This document shows, piece by piece, positions 22,537 through 36,173 of a stretch of DNA of 64,000 nt. A program made the translations under genes and the position numbers. Below the pieces are notes generated by a model, which made no database searches, was not told the DNA's origin, and worked only from the letters and a program-made list of their open reading frames with translations. Each line of letters begins with the position of its first letter. The stretch's first letter is position 1. Source of the stretch: Siphonodentalium dalli (Eukaryota; Mollusca; Scaphopoda; Gadilida; Siphonodentaliidae); assembly GCA_032622095.1 (NCBI GenBank), contig CP136065.1, positions 41,949,503 to 42,013,502 of the forward strand, in the 5' to 3' direction.

Positions 22537-24036
22537 CTGCCAACTTTTTCATTTCTCGGAAGGCTTACGGTATTCGCCCGAACTCACATCGCGCTACGTT
22601 AATCGGTTCGATTGGACAATTTCGTCTACCTAACTTAATCTGTTTGAAGTAATACTCCAGTAAGTCTACTCTAAATAATAATTTCATCATTCCATTTTTG
22701 TGATTCTCACAAGGTTTCAACTCAAATTCAATTTAAGTTAGTTTTTTAACTATTTTAAACCTAATTCTGAGATATGAATTGTCTCCCTTTGGATTTGAAC
22801 AGTACATACTTGTAGTTGATGGGAGATATCTAGTTTACTACGAATGTAGTTCATGCAGTGGCATCTTTGAATTTCCAGCTGTGCGAAATTGAGATTTCTG
22901 TGAGGACGGATAAAATGGTCACATCAGAACCATTTCAATGCGCTTTTGATAGCCAACGAGACCGAGGTAAAACACCCCGGTTTCATAGCCTAATTTGTTG
23001 TCTAACTAGATCCAAAAAATTTCAATGATCCTCTTATAAACTCTGCATGTAGGTTGATAATATCATGGAGGTATCTTAAATGCATATTCGATCAAAAATT
23101 TTAACTTGAAAAACAACATCTCTATACAGAACGCGTTCTACCGTTGTGCAAAAAATTACAACTCTGGGTAGGGAATTTTATCAACTCTGATGCTCGTCAC
23201 CGATCTCAATACACACACAAATTGCTTTGGATTCCGGCCGCGTTATGCGGCAGCATGATATTCCCCATTATATATATAGTACTAAATGTCTTCCGTAAAC
23301 GATTGGTTTGTATGTTACTTACTTGTTACTAGCCTGTATATACGTGAAATGATTCCATTGAAATAGGAATTTGCCATTGCGATTGACCCCCTCCATTGGT
23401 GCCTGGCGCATGCATATTACTATAGACGAGCATCATTTTTATCACGCAACAACTCAATTATTGTAAAATCACCACCACTGTCATCATTTCATGACTCATC
23501 TGCCCCTCCTGTCTTCTACTTTCTCACCCCTCCCACTCTCACTGCCTCTTGTTATCCCTAACACTATCTTCTCCCTATTTCCACCCCTAACTCAAAATTA
23601 GTTATATATCTCCATTTCTCCTAACAAAAACATTATTTCAATCCTTTCTCGCCTGATCGATACCCCTTCCTCACTTAATGGGGAAGGGGCATGTCGCAAA
23701 AGAGAAGACTTCATATAAGCCCTCTGGCTTGTTGTCTGATCCTCATTTCCATACATTATCTCTTCTATCTTTGCATATTTGTATCATCTATATATTATGT
23801 TATCCGTTTGGATTTGGAAATAAAAATATGTTTACTCTAATGCACACACCATTGCTCAGTCTACCTCGAATACGACTTTCGAGTGTTTGATATTTAGCAG
23901 GTAAGATTAACGCTGTCCAACAATAAAAGAAGGAATATTCTGATGAGGACGCAGATGAATGCAAATAATGATATTTATTCCAGTTTTCGAGTAGAAATGT
24001 CTTCGTGGCTTTGTTCCAGATTTTGTGCTCTATTAT
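22537..24036. other. Intergenic or intronic DNA
   Basis: Includes a pyrimidine-rich stretch (about 23500-23660). No supported gene. Confidence 0.4.
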
Positions 24037-24195
24037 TTATTACGCGATGCGAGTTATTTTATACAACTGTAGTAAGGCTGATCTGGCCGTGACAATGGAG
24101 CTATAACGATGAGAATATCTCGCAGGACAACACATTTATGGTTTTCGCGGATGTATCTTCGCGGATGTCTCATTGTTACAGTATGTAACTTTTAT
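24037..24195 (+). repeat. Dispersed repeat, copy in + orientation
   Basis: Matches the reverse complement of 48566-48729 at about 85-90 percent. Shared blocks include GATGCGAGTTATTTTA, GTAGTAAGGCTGATCTGGCC, ATATCTCGCAGGACAACACA and CGCGGATGTCTCATTGTT. Confidence 0.85.
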
Positions 24196-24829
24196 TGCTT
24201 TCGATATTTAGGTATGAACAATGGCTGGGCCACTCTTGAAGATTTGCGGGAACACAATGTATAATATAACAGCTAACTTTGTTGATGAAGTATGTCTCAG
24301 TTGGAATGCAGAATAACGGTCGTATTGCGAAGTATCGGGCGTGTATTTAATCCGATTAGTAGATTGTTTTATGCGCATTTAGAGGCTTTCTGGTGTGGTA
24401 AATGATAAACCTGCAGTAATAATTGAAGGATTCTGAGGTGATGCATTCATGAAACCAATAAATTTTATATAATTTATACTAGTATATGCCTAATAATATG
24501 ATCTTGATGGCGTTACATTTCTGACTATGGTTTCCTTGTATTTGTATTACTACGAATTGTATTACTGAATATCTAGTCCATCGGTAGCTTAGAAACTTTG
24601 GCTATATGTGCATACTGGAAACGGGCGGACAACGACAGCCAATTGGGGATCTGCGACCGAATTCCATTGACACACCGGTAACCGGAACGGACTCATACAT
24701 TACATGTACACTCGTTAATTCGCCTGGCATTTCTTTTGCAGGTATTTCGATACGGGAAGCTAGAATTTACCAGAAAATAAGACACAAACATGCTTGTAAA
24801 ATGCATGTGTACCACAACTAATTCACTGA
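24196..24829. other. Intergenic or intronic DNA
   Basis: Nothing recognised apart from a short unassigned ORF at 24606-24821. Confidence 0.35.
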
Positions 24830-25190
24830 TAATGATTTATGTGTCATCCGACTGTTAAATTTCTCCTCAGAATCTATGTCATCTGACATATCTAAAGTCA
24901 TACACTAGGTCAAATGACACACCTACACCTGTGTCGGTCAAATAGGTCATCTGACACATATAATTATTAAAATATTATCCAAATGTGTCGGCCAAATTGT
25001 CCTCAGAATGTCTGTCGCGAGTGCCAGATGACCTATTTGGGATGACACTGACGTTTTTTTTATATGTGTCATATGACACACCAAGAATTATCAAAACGTA
25101 TCGGTCAGTTTGTCCTTAGAATGTGTGTCAAGTGTATTAGATAACCATTTGGGCTGACATATGCGTTTTTATGGGTGTGTCATATTAGCC
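24830..25190. repeat. Diverged tandem repeat, about 115-bp units
   Basis: Three decayed units marked by TGTGTCATMTGACACA palindromes, TTGTCCTCAGAATGT and GATGACCTATTTGGG-like phrases. Confidence 0.7.
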
Positions 25191-26110
25191 TCCTTAATTG
25201 GTGCCAAATATGTCGGTTTGGTTCAGGGATTTGACAAAATGCACGTGTATCAATTGTCCCAAAACCAGAAAAGATTAAATAATTAATCTGAAAATAAATT
25301 GAGTATCAAATATACTAAACTTGAGAAGTTTAGGATATCTGATACCGGGGTATTATTTGGTCCAAGCCCTGAATCAAAATGACACCCTTGGTATCAATTA
25401 TGGTCATATATGTGACATGGGTACCACATCTGCAATCCAGACAGGTGCATCCACCAACCCGATCACTTTGCTGCCAAATTTCAAATAGACTGTTTTTGGA
25501 ATAGGCACATGTACACTTAAAGTAACATGAATTACATGATGTGTATCTATGGGTAAAGTCAGCTGGATAATTCAATGCATTGTTCATTTGTAGTTTATTA
25601 AAACTAACTAAATAAATATATATGTATCATGAACAAAACTTGTTTGATATACATGTAGAACATTTTGGCAAACTGTACAATAAGACTGGTTTATGGCAAA
25701 AGTCATGTTATTGAGTTGTCCAGTTCACATGATCCAGATGACATCTCCATATATATGTACATGTATATTGAATATTGACAGTGAACACTCAATGGCGCTT
25801 AATGCTGAATCTGAAAGAAATACATTAATATATTTTAGATGGCATTATCCGGATGTACAATTGTATATAATACAGTATGTCTGACTTGACATTTTATGTT
25901 CCAGCTCAGGAACTTAGGACTGTATTACATAGTGTGTGCACTCCGGGTAGAGCAAACTTCATAAATTACCCACGCTGATCAACACTCTTTACATTTTAGA
26001 AAGAATAAGATGATTTTTCCCAAAATGATATATGACCGTGTCACCATGGATTTAAGAATGTTGTGCATAAATGCTCCATGGGGTGTCCACCTAAAAAAAA
26101 TCCTACCTGT
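25191..26110. other. Intergenic or intronic DNA
   Basis: Holds a Cys-rich minus-strand ORF (25330-25587) with CTCLDCRCG and CNSCYFKCTC phrases. It is not assigned to a family and has no supporting splice sites. Confidence 0.35.
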
Positions 26111-26124
26111 ATCACACCAGGGGG

Positions 26125-27085
26125 GAGCGGTCAATGTGAATAAATATGTCAAATTCAACCAATTATTGATACCGTCAAATCGGTCATATTCATAATTGTC
26201 GTGCCGTCTCCAGGATAAAATTTATTTCTCACCAGCACATGGAGGGAGGAGGGTGAGATATCTATGTCAGTATCAATCAATTTATTGATACCGTCAAATC
26301 GCTCATGTCCATTAACCTGCTTCGGTCAACAGGATAACATGTATATCTCACTTTTACAGTGGGGAATGTCAAAACAAATATTTATGACATTATCAACCAA
26401 TTTAGTTTTACCAACAAAGCCGGCCACCAGGAGAACATTTAGTTCGGAACAAACAGTTATGTCATTATCAACCAATTCATACAGTCAAAGCGGTCATGTC
26501 CACTAATACTGTTCAGTCATCAGGAAAACAAAACTTATTTGGCGGCGGGGTATGAACAAATATATTATGTCATTTGTATCAACCAATTCATTGACATTAG
26601 TCAAAGCTAATGTTCGGTAACTTATTTGGAGGATGACCATCAAAGCGGTCATGTCCACTAATGTTGTTCGGTCACCAGGATAAAAATTATTTGAGGGGGG
26701 GGGGGGGGTCAGAACAAATATTTATGTCATTATCAACCAATCCATTGATATCGTCAAATAATTGGCCACGTCCATTAATGTGGTTCGGTCACCAGGATAA
26801 AATTGATTTGAGGGGTCAGAACAAATATGTATGTCTTTATCAACCAATGTATTTATACCGTCAAATCAGTCAGGTCCACTATAAATTTTTTTCTCTCGCC
26901 AGGATAATATTTGGGGGGGGGGTGTCGGAACAAATAGTTATGTCAATCAATTTATTGATATGTCAAGGCGGTCATGTCCACTACGGTTATTTGGTCACCG
27001 GGATAAAATTAATTTGGGGGGGACAGTCAAAGCGGTCATGTCCACTACTGTTGTTCGGTCATCAGGATAATATTTATTTCTCACT
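26125..27085. repeat. Diverged tandem array, about 110-bp units, roughly nine copies
   Basis: Units repeat AAGCGGTCATGTCCACTAAT, GTTCGGTCACCAGGATAA, a variable poly-G run, and CAACCAATTTATTGATACCG. Poly-G length varies from about 3 to 12 between units. The ORFs running through it (for example 26661-27104) are products of the repeat. Confidence 0.88.
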
Positions 27086-27724
27086 TTTTTTATTTCAAAT
27101 ATAAAATTTGGCTAGATAAAACACGAATCAATAACTTTGTTCCTATCGCGATTAAGAATTGGGGAAACATTGATGAGACCCAGCTATGGGTCATGTGTCC
27201 GTGGCAACGATACACATATACATATACTAATAAACTAATATGTTGCCGAATACCAGCGATGCTCTACATGCAGCTCACCAGCTAAAAACACCTTAACGAA
27301 CGCCAGAAGCGCACAGATTATGGTGTCGTATGGTTGGTAAATTCTGACCGACAATTGTGCCACAAAACGAACCCGCACTAAATAACGTTCCTTCCTAGCG
27401 ACCTGCGCATGCAAGTTTTGTCTGTATTCAACTACACGGCATATCACATGGTAACCGACACCATATACGCAACACCCATCTACCTCGAAAGGTTATATCA
27501 CCAAGTGACCCAAAACGAATCTGATCCCCCTTACTCGTTATGTTGAAATAAAATCCAGATATGATCACGCGATCTCACAAATAAACTGACACCGATATTT
27601 CGTCTATTGTTGCTTGGCGTTTTCTAGTTGTATACATTATTCAACAACAATGACTTCATATTATCTGTTGATACTCTCGCGCAGACAATCAGAAACGTTG
27701 CAATGAACTTCATATCGTATTCGT
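27086..27724. other. Spacer between two arrays
   Basis: No supported gene. The 70-residue antisense ORF at 27235-27447 has no domain signal. Confidence 0.35.
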
Positions 27725-28005
27725 CGTACATAAAAGTTTAGGATTACAGTAATTATCGTACATAAAAGTTTAGGATTACAGTAATTATCGTACATAACAG
27801 TTTAGGATTACAGTAATTATCGTACATAACAGTTTAGGATTACAGTAATTATCGTACATAACAGTTTAGGATTACAGTAATTATCGTACATAACAGTTTA
27901 GGATTACAGTAATTATCGTACATAACAGTTTAGGATTACAGTAATTATCGTACATAACAGTTTAGGATTACAGTAATTATCGTACATAACAGTTTAGGAT
28001 TACAG
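27725..28005. repeat. 32-bp minisatellite, about 9 copies
   Basis: Tandem units of TAATTATCGTACATAACAGT plus TTAGGATTACAG. The first two units carry AAAAG instead of AACAG. All others are identical, showing recent homogenisation from the right. Confidence 0.97.
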
Positions 28006-28215
28006 GAATGTGTGCGCGCAGGGTATCAATATATGAAACTTATGGGATCCCCTCTCCCTGTGAAACAACCCGCCAGTGAATATGAAGATCGTGATGTTAG
28101 GGGAAGTTGGTTAATTAAGGTGTTGTTTGGTTCCTTTGTCCCGAGTGTCCTCGGTGTAATTTGACACACAATGAGCATCGTCCTGCCGACAGAGAGATAT
28201 AATCGTAAATTATTC

Positions 28216-28360
28216 AATAATTAGAGCATGGCTTGGAGTGAAATACGCCGATATAGTGCATAGTGAGGTTGTGTAGTTCACGACGCGAAGCGGAGTGAAC
28301 TACACAACCGCAATATGCACTATATCGGCGTATTTCACGACAAGTCATGCTCTAATTATT
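28216..28360. repeat. Foldback repeat with GCGAAGC-capped core
   Basis: A palindrome with outer arms AATAATTAGAGCATG / CATGCTCTAATTATT, and an inner stem GTGTAGTTCAC / GTGAACTACAC around a 13-nt loop GACGCGAAGCGGA (core 28280-28296). The same core caps the unrelated palindrome at 50252-50383. Confidence 0.92.
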
Positions 28361-28635
28361 ATATTGTATCGAACAAATGCAGAAATTTTCAACTTTTACT
28401 AAGTTCAGACAATTGATGTTCGCCTTACTGAAGCTTTAATTTGGATCAGCGGCGAAATAACAAGTAGTTTCAGAACAAAGTTTGATGTAGTGTTCGTTAC
28501 TATTTTTAGTAGTCAAAACTACATATGTATAGTGCACGACTTGAAGGCGTAGTATACAACTACGACTAATAGAGTCGAGTAGCCAACCAATCGGAAAGCT
28601 TGATTTCAATAACAAAGTCACGTGAGATACAATAT

Positions 28636-29061
28636 AATGGGATAGTGTGGTGGTGTGTCCTTACATAATGGGATAGTGTGGTGGTGTGTCCTTATATAAT
28701 GGGATAGTGTGATGGTGTGTCCTTATATAATGGGATAGTGTGGTGGTGTGTCCTTATATAATGGGATAGTGTGGTGGTGTGTCCTTATATAATGGGATAG
28801 TGTGGTGGTGTGTCCTTATAATGGGATAGTGTGGTGGTGTGTCCTTATAATGGGATAGTGTGGTGGTGTGTCCTTATATAATGGGATAGTGTGGTGGTGT
28901 GTCCTTATATAATGGGATAGTGTGGTGGTGTGTCCTTATATAATGGGATAGTGTGGTGGTGTGTCCTTATATAATGGGATAGTGTGGTGGTGTGTCCTTA
29001 TAATGGGATAGTGTGGTGGTGTGTCCTTATAATGGGATAGTGTGGTGGTGTGTCCTTATAG
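28636..29061. repeat. 31/29-bp minisatellite, 14 copies, with higher-order pattern
   Basis: Units ATAATGGGATAGTGTGGTGG plus TGTGTCCTTAT are 31 bp long, or 29 bp when the leading AT is missing. Reading left to right, a run of long units is followed by two short, four long and two short units. The last part is therefore an emerging (4 long + 2 short) higher-order repeat. Confidence 0.95.
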
Positions 29062-29439
29062 ATTGGGGAAAGTATAATAGTGATGTGAAAGTTATGAGAA
29101 ATTTGAAAAACAAATTGTAAAACGGTCTGTATAGATAAGATGTGTGATTGGACTGTCTCAAAATTACGCACATTCGGGTTATTGTTGTAACATAGTACTA
29201 AAGAAGATATTAGTGACCGAGACAATCCATCATCTAATCTTTCCACACGTATCCACGCTCTCGATTCATTATACATGGGATAATAGAACAAAGTAAGGGT
29301 TTACATCTTCATACTGATTAGCATATGTACAGCCTGGGTGACCAGCGATATAATTTTCAAATTTGTTAAAATTTATATCACTGCAGTTATTGCGAATTCT
29401 GCAGACCAAAATGGTCTTTATTGGGTGGCCTGCGTTATA

Positions 29440-29650
29440 GCATGAGGGGGTGTGACCACCCATGTTGTGTCTATGTGTGATTTTAGTAACCAGTACATGC
29501 GAGGGTCTCCAGAAAACCTGCCCATATACGAGCGGGGACCACAGCTGCACCGGTGGGCCGCTATTAACCCCTAACTTGTCAGAATTGCAATTTGCCCACA
29601 ATAACATTACACACAGATCGGACCCCCCGTTGCCCCCGTAATGCAAAGAA
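29440..29650 (+). repeat. Diverged direct repeat, copy 1
   Basis: Matches 29745-29945 at roughly 75 percent. Shared phrases are GTGATTTTAGTAACCAG versus GTGATCTTAGTGACCAG, GGGCCGCTATTAACCC and CACAATAACA versus CCCAATAACA. Confidence 0.75.
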
Positions 29651-29744
29651 TTGCATAAATATATGCTGGGGAACTATTGCGCTTAATTAACCCTCAAAAT
29701 CCGCCATCGCATAATATTTGTTTCTGTGAATGAACAGACCGGGC

Positions 29745-29945
29745 CGCCCATGTGGTGATTATATATAGGGGTGATCTTAGTGACCAGAACAGTGCGATGG
29801 TCTCCCGGAAACATGCCCATACACGGACGAGGGTCACAGCCGCACCGACGGGCCGCTATTAACCCATAACTTACCAGAATTTAAATACCCCCAATAACAA
29901 GACACACAGACCGTGGCCCTCGTACCGCCAGGAGCTCGACGCATA
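29745..29945 (+). repeat. Diverged direct repeat, copy 2
   Basis: Partner of 29440-29650. An old tandem-type duplication. Confidence 0.75.
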
Positions 29946-32900
29946 TAGACGGGTTTTATAATCTGTTTAACGTCGGGGAGATTCTCATACATGTTAGAAA
30001 TTATTTCGTCCAGGGTTGGTTCAGATATACATGAGTGGTATACATGAAATAATTGGTATATATCAGCGGGTTCGTGGTATTATGGTCGTCGGAATGTTAG
30101 ACCCAGAAGAAATTGGTAAAGAACGATTTTGGAGTCATTAGACGCGAAAGAATATCTTGTATAACATATCCAAAATCCGCTAAAATCCGCTTTGGGGGAA
30201 ATCCAGAATTCAAAATGGACGCCACTAATAATGGAAATAACAAATAGGTAGTTAGTCATGAACACCCACATGACAAACGAGAATTCGCACCAACATACAC
30301 CACTAGTTGCAATCATTATGTTTTGTAAGGTGTGTGTAGCCGAGCAATATTCGACATAGAAGATGGCTACCAAAATGGTCGCCGAAAGTTTTAAGTTCTG
30401 CTCAGATGAACTCCGAAACAACTCGTCGGTTGTACGTTATCGATACCAGACTCATTAAGCATGTAGCCAATACTATTTGCCACCATCACGCGCAATTGTT
30501 ACTGTGAAGCAGTACCGGTATCTACCTGGAAATTATTAATTATTAATCAGGTTGCTTACGAATCTGTATACTATTGCAATCAGATTGTCAATTTCTACGT
30601 TTAACGATGAATCTGAACATTTCCAGAAATTATATGGGCATCGATGTTCTAATCCGTAAGGTGCATTGGGGCAATGGTATTAGGTCGTAATGGGTCATCC
30701 ATCGATGGCGAAGCTGGAAATGACACTGAAGAGCACATAATCTGGGGTCCACGCAAAGCGGGGGGGGTAGCATAATTTGCTGTATGGTGACTTTACAAAA
30801 TGCATAATTCGCCTATTTTGTACACGAAGTCGCCTTAATATTAGTCAGACATTGCAAACCGCCCGATATATCTGTGTATCATATAAGAAATTAGTATTAA
30901 ATGAAAACTTTATCAGACTTGTTAAACTCTTGTAAAAACAACATTGACTGTTTCCTGCGATATACCGGTACATGTATCATATGGGCGACAACTTACATAT
31001 TGTTTTCCTTGTTGGTATCGAAAATGTACTACTGCTAGCAAATATTTGTGAAAGTTATTTAATGGATTACCTAATACTTGATAGATTGTCCAGAGTGTTT
31101 TTTTATTTATTTATTTATTTATGTGTATGATGACGTAGCGACATTGACGTTGGTATCGGTACATGGTTGGCACCTCGTGTCTTGCTTTAAACATGCATCG
31201 GATATGTAAGGGTATGGTTTCTGTAATCAAAATCAACGAAAGAATAAACATGTATAGAAATGTACTGGCGTGTATATCTTTCATATATACAATGTAAACA
31301 ATATACATGCATATTTAGGCACATATAAATTTATGTCAAAAATATTGCCTCTGAATTATTTCAAGAAAGACATTGTTAGTTAGTATGTAAATTATATTAA
31401 TTGATACACAATCAAAATAAGTGCCCCCATCGACCGTGTTGGAATCGCCATATGACTGCGTTATACAGTGGACTTGAATATGTGTACCACGTTAGTTTAA
31501 AAAAAAAATGTATTTCAAAATAAAATTTTATAATAAAAAATGTTTTTCTTTAATTTAGATTTTCTTAAATCGAAATATGCGCGAAGCAGGGCCGTAGTCT
31601 TGGGCGCTAATACACAAAGCCTAATGGGCCACAGGCCCCTCCGGCTCCGATGCTGTATTATGTATAAAAACTCCCGAAAGAAGCCTGTTTCAGCTAGTCT
31701 CGACTGTGTTACATGTATATCAATATTAACTACACACAGCCATAATTGGAAAATATGACCTACATCAACCCAACATGTGTGTGTGCATATATATAGTTGT
31801 GAATGAAACTCCGTAACTGTAAATATAAATGGCTAAATTTGTATTTTTCTAGCTAACTTGTGTATATTTAGCAGACATATGTATATATTTTATATATATA
31901 TTATTATATTAAGATTAAAATATTAAATAGTACGATGCACCCGTGTGCACGGGCGGTACACGAACAACGATTATATAGTATAGTTAACAGTTGCAGCTTG
32001 AGAGTATCAGCCTAAAAGTATTATATATAGTATATATTATCATAATTGGAAATTCGAACCATCCAGTTTGTTCAACGTCATTAATATAATAGGATTTCAG
32101 ATTGTTTTTGGTCCAAATTTGGGGATGTGTTACAAATTAAATTATATACTGCGCGTTGGAACTCCAATTGGAAAATTCCAACTGAAAGGGGTTTCACACT
32201 ATATTCCACATATAGGCCTAATTAACATCCATTTATACATTTCTGCAATTAACATTAAACAAAAATGAACTATCCACTCGTTAGAGCTCCAGTTAATGGA
32301 TGAATCTGAAATTCTGGGCTAAAAGTATCCCATTTCAAGGCCATATAAATGTACATATATAATGTATGTATTTGGATTGTATTCCACTCATTACAATTGT
32401 TCGTGAAAATACTTACCTACAAACATGATGAGATCGGCATACTCTATTTAATCCACTTGAAAAACCATACAATCGAAAAATCCCGATTGTTATCTTTGTT
32501 GCATTCTATATATAAACTACAGATCAACTACAGGACAACCATGGAGGCATGCTCTAACGTGTCATCGTTTCGTGCAAGATGGAAGCATCATCGCGGTATA
32601 ATCGTCTATAAGAGGGTTATAAGAAAATATATATTGTCAAAGCTAATAACCACTGTTTGGTCGGCATGTGTACGACACCTGCAAAACATATTTTATTGAG
32701 AACAGTTAGCAACAGGGGTGAATAGAAATTCTCTGTTAAAGTTTTTTCTCTATGGATTATGATTATGGGTGGTGTGTGCATCAATTTCTTGGTGGGTGTG
32801 GAGTTCTCACCCTTGAGCATTTCCCATAATCTAAGATGGCGTCCAACATGGCCGCGCCATATTTATAATATGAACTAAGTCAGTTTAATCTGTTTTGTTG

Positions 32901-33843
32901 GAAAACATATTTTATGAAATGTATAGAACATTGTATATTATTTGGATGTTATTACATTATACTTCTGACTGTATGAAAATTTGACACTGCAAAAATGGCT
33001 GATAAAATGGCGACCGGAATTTTTCACTCGTATCTCTTATGTCTGTTTCTATTGTGTTGGCAAAATGTGTCTTATTTTCTTATTATTCATATCCTATAAT
33101 CAGTTTCTGAGAATTTTGTGTTGTTCATTTAGTCTCAGCCACTTGCAATCTCGGAAAAAACACTATCTCACGGAACCTGGTGTCAATATTCCCCGATAAT
33201 TCAATATTGGTTCCTTGCCATATTTTAATGTGAAATGAACAGATATGAAGGAATTAAGTGAGTGTGGGTATTGTCTATAAACTGCAATCTAATTAGGACA
33301 TGAAATGGTTACTTTGGTTTATGATGGCAGTCAAAATGCGGCAAATTTATATAAAATTATATATTTCGTCCTTATGCGCTTACATTTCGTGACTGTTGGA
33401 TGCATGGATTTGCCTAATATGCATTAAGTACATTAAAAGGAAACACATTTAAGCACAGTAGAAGCAACTTTGAATATGGAACGTATACAGTGCGCATGTG
33501 GTATGAGAGATATATTATATACCAGATACTCCTGCGTCATAGTAAATTTCTTCAAGATAGAACCTTGTAGAAGTCTCATACTAAATTAAATATATATTTT
33601 CATAGTTCCAAACGCTTTACAACACGAAATGTTGTCATGCTCTAGTGGTTCATTGAACTAATTTGAGCTCAGTATCAACAAAGACTGCCGGTACAATGCA
33701 ATGGTGCCATCATAATAATTACATTCAATTATTACGCCCACGCATTTAGATTTAATCTTGCGTAAGTTTATATATCAGCATATTCCGGGTATCGTTGACC
33801 ATAGGACCCGGAACTAGCATTTATTCAACAACCTCTTCATGCA
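29946..33843. other. Long stretch without a recognised gene
   Basis: AT-rich DNA with a (TTTA)n run at about 31101-31122 and many short YY1-like ATGGC motifs (30213, 30363, 32834-32850, 32995-33010). The ORFs at 30080-30421 (-) and 32349-32699 (+) exceed 110 codons but show no domain and no splice support. They are not called. Confidence 0.4.
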
Positions 33844-34312
33844 TTAACCCTTTCAGTGCCAGGGGCCGATCTCATCGGCCCTAATTTACAGTTTGTAAAA
33901 TCGGCCCAAAATTTTTTTAATTTGTTTTAAATTGTTTTTTTTTTTTCGATTTTTTTGTGTTGAATTTGTTTTGGGTATGCTGCATATAGCGAATTTTTAA
34001 AACAAACTGGATAAAATCTTAGGGGCATGTTATAACTCAAAACTATCACCAAGTATTCATAGTAATAATTTTGATGCCCATGAAAAACGTAAGATTCCCT
34101 GGCACTAAACCTACAAAATAAGTCTGTTAAAGAATATAAGAAAAAATTATTAAAATTGTAAAAAATAATAACAAATGATGAAAAATTGTTAGGCCAATGC
34201 ATTCTCTTATATATACGAGGCGACCTATGGTCGACTCGCATATATAAGAGAATGCATTGGCACAGGGTATATGGGTTGATACAAAAATCGGACCTGGCAC
34301 TCAAATGGTTAA
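33844..34312. mobile_element. MITE with 19-bp TIRs and an internal palindrome
   Basis: The ends TTAACCCTTTCAGTGCCAG (33844-33862) and CCTGGCACTCAAATGGTTAA (34293-34312) are imperfect inverted repeats. Inside lies a near-perfect palindrome (34195-34258: GCATTCTCTTATATA... / ...TATATAAGAGAATGC). The inner block 34125-34275 recurs at 40508-40640 in the same orientation. Confidence 0.75.
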
Positions 34313-35317
34313 AAACAATATAATTCCAGTGAGCAATACGATAACAGGGAATTCCACGAATCCTTGTTCCACATGCACATAGCTAAATACATGGTGAAAT
34401 CATGTAGAACAATACATGGTGACATCATGTAGAACAAGAGCCAGAATATTTCAGCGACAATTTCCCAATGATCTTGCTGTATTCTTGAATATAGCCCTTG
34501 GGAACCAGTGCTGGATTGAATTAAATTGACGTAGATTATACCATATATATAATGATACGATCCCAAAGTGAGTAAGGTCTAACACTCTAACTATTGGCAA
34601 TAGGTCAATTCTCAACCGGCTGGATAGGTTTCATAGTGCACATGCCACCATTGGTTGAATATATGCTTGCTCTCCGTCAAGAATGTGTGCCCATTTGGAC
34701 TATTCAATGAAATATATACCATACTGTCTTGATTATTCCCGACCGCTAGCGGTTGAGCAATTTCAAAGTATGCTCAAGACAATTGTTGATTGTAAGGAAT
34801 ATTTAGAGAGACTCGGGTCATGGTGGAACAAACTTGAATATACACATAAATAGACCAGGTAATCAGTTTCTCCGAATGGGTTGTTCGCCCATTGCACATC
34901 CCAAATTGGGTTTAACTAGATCAATTGTGGTTACCGTACAACACATGGTATCAAAATTTGGACGCTTACACCAAATGATTATCTCCTCTCTGGTAGTATA
35001 TTGCAATACTCAACGATAAGTGGTGATGGAAATATGAATTTAAGAGTAAATGTACGTCTGTGGCATATTTTTTTTTATCCTAAGTGCAGATGCCTGTAAC
35101 AGCTTTTGTTATATTCATATCTGGGCCCCTGTCCATGATCTTTGTGAAATATACATGTTCTTGATTAAGTGGTGGTATTTGATTTATGTTATATAAGATC
35201 TCAGATGAGACCAAGGCACATTTACCAAGAGAAATCAGGAAATTTGTAAGATTCAACATAAGATTCAACATACATGCAGATGTTCAGGGCTTTGAGAGCC
35301 ATTGTATATATTGTCCC
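34313..35317. other. Intergenic or intronic DNA
   Basis: No supported gene. A short direct repeat (ACATGGTGAAATCATGTAGAAC / ACATGGTGACATCATGTAGAAC type) lies near 34389-34430. Confidence 0.4.
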
Positions 35318-35637
35318 TCGCGTATGACCGGCGGATAATATGTTCATATGAGAACCTCCCCAACATATGACCGGAGGATAATATGAGAACCTCCCTCGCG
35401 TATGACCGGTGGATAATATGAACCTCCACCGCGTATGACCGGCGGATAATATGTTCATATCAGAACCTCCCATGCGTATGACCGGAGGATAATATTAGAA
35501 CTTCCCTCGCGTATGACTGGCGGATAATATGAACCTACACCGCTGATGACCGGCAGATAATATGTTCATATGAGAACCTCCCCCGCGTATGACTGGCAGA
35601 TAATATGAGAACCTCCACCGCATATGAATGGCGGACA
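35318..35637. repeat. Tandem array, about 30-45 bp units
   Basis: Eight to nine imperfect units of GCGTATGACCGGCGGATAAT with either ATGTTCATATGAGAACCTCC or the shorter ATGAACCTCC. Unit length alternates because the TTCATATGAG block is present or absent. Confidence 0.88.
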
Positions 35638-36173
35638 CATAAGTTTTTAAGTCTATAAACACTATTTGATTTGAATATTCTTTTGAATAGTCTTACCATT
35701 GACATATTCATTCGTTCAAACCAGTTGATCTATTTTGTAACTTGGCTTTTAGTCGCCGGGCTCCGGCATCTGGGCTTTTAGTCACAACTGAAATAAAAAT
35801 AAGTGCGAATATCTTGGAGCGAATTTCTGCAACAATTTCACCGAGTTGTGAACTCATTTGGAAAACAATGCATTCACTGTGTCTAATCCTACATTTTGAT
35901 ATACTATACGCCCCATTATATTGAATATACCAGCTGAAATCGATCCTGTAATTGTAAACATCGAGTCTATTTTTAGCTGTTTTATCGGCGCGTGTTTGCA
36001 TGTTCGCCATTACAATATTCGCACTGAAACAGCCATATGGTAGCTAAAAACGAATGCACAGTATTCCACTGCGTTATTTGATACCTAACACTTGTTGTTT
36101 GCTAGCGTATTCATCGAGAAATCTAAATTCTAAACATTAATGTCGAACGCAGTTTTTCGTGTTTGTGGCATTT
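35638..36173. other. Intergenic or intronic DNA
   Basis: A 100-codon minus-strand ORF (35708-36010) begins MANMQTRADKTAKNRLD. It has no recognised domain and is not supported as a gene. Confidence 0.35.

Noticed and set aside
26264-27104. Repeated ORFs with NLLIPSNRS-type phrases
   Set aside because: Products of the 110-bp tandem array.
30080-30421. 113-aa minus-strand ORF
   Set aside because: No domain, no splice sites, and it contains repeat-like ATGGC motifs.
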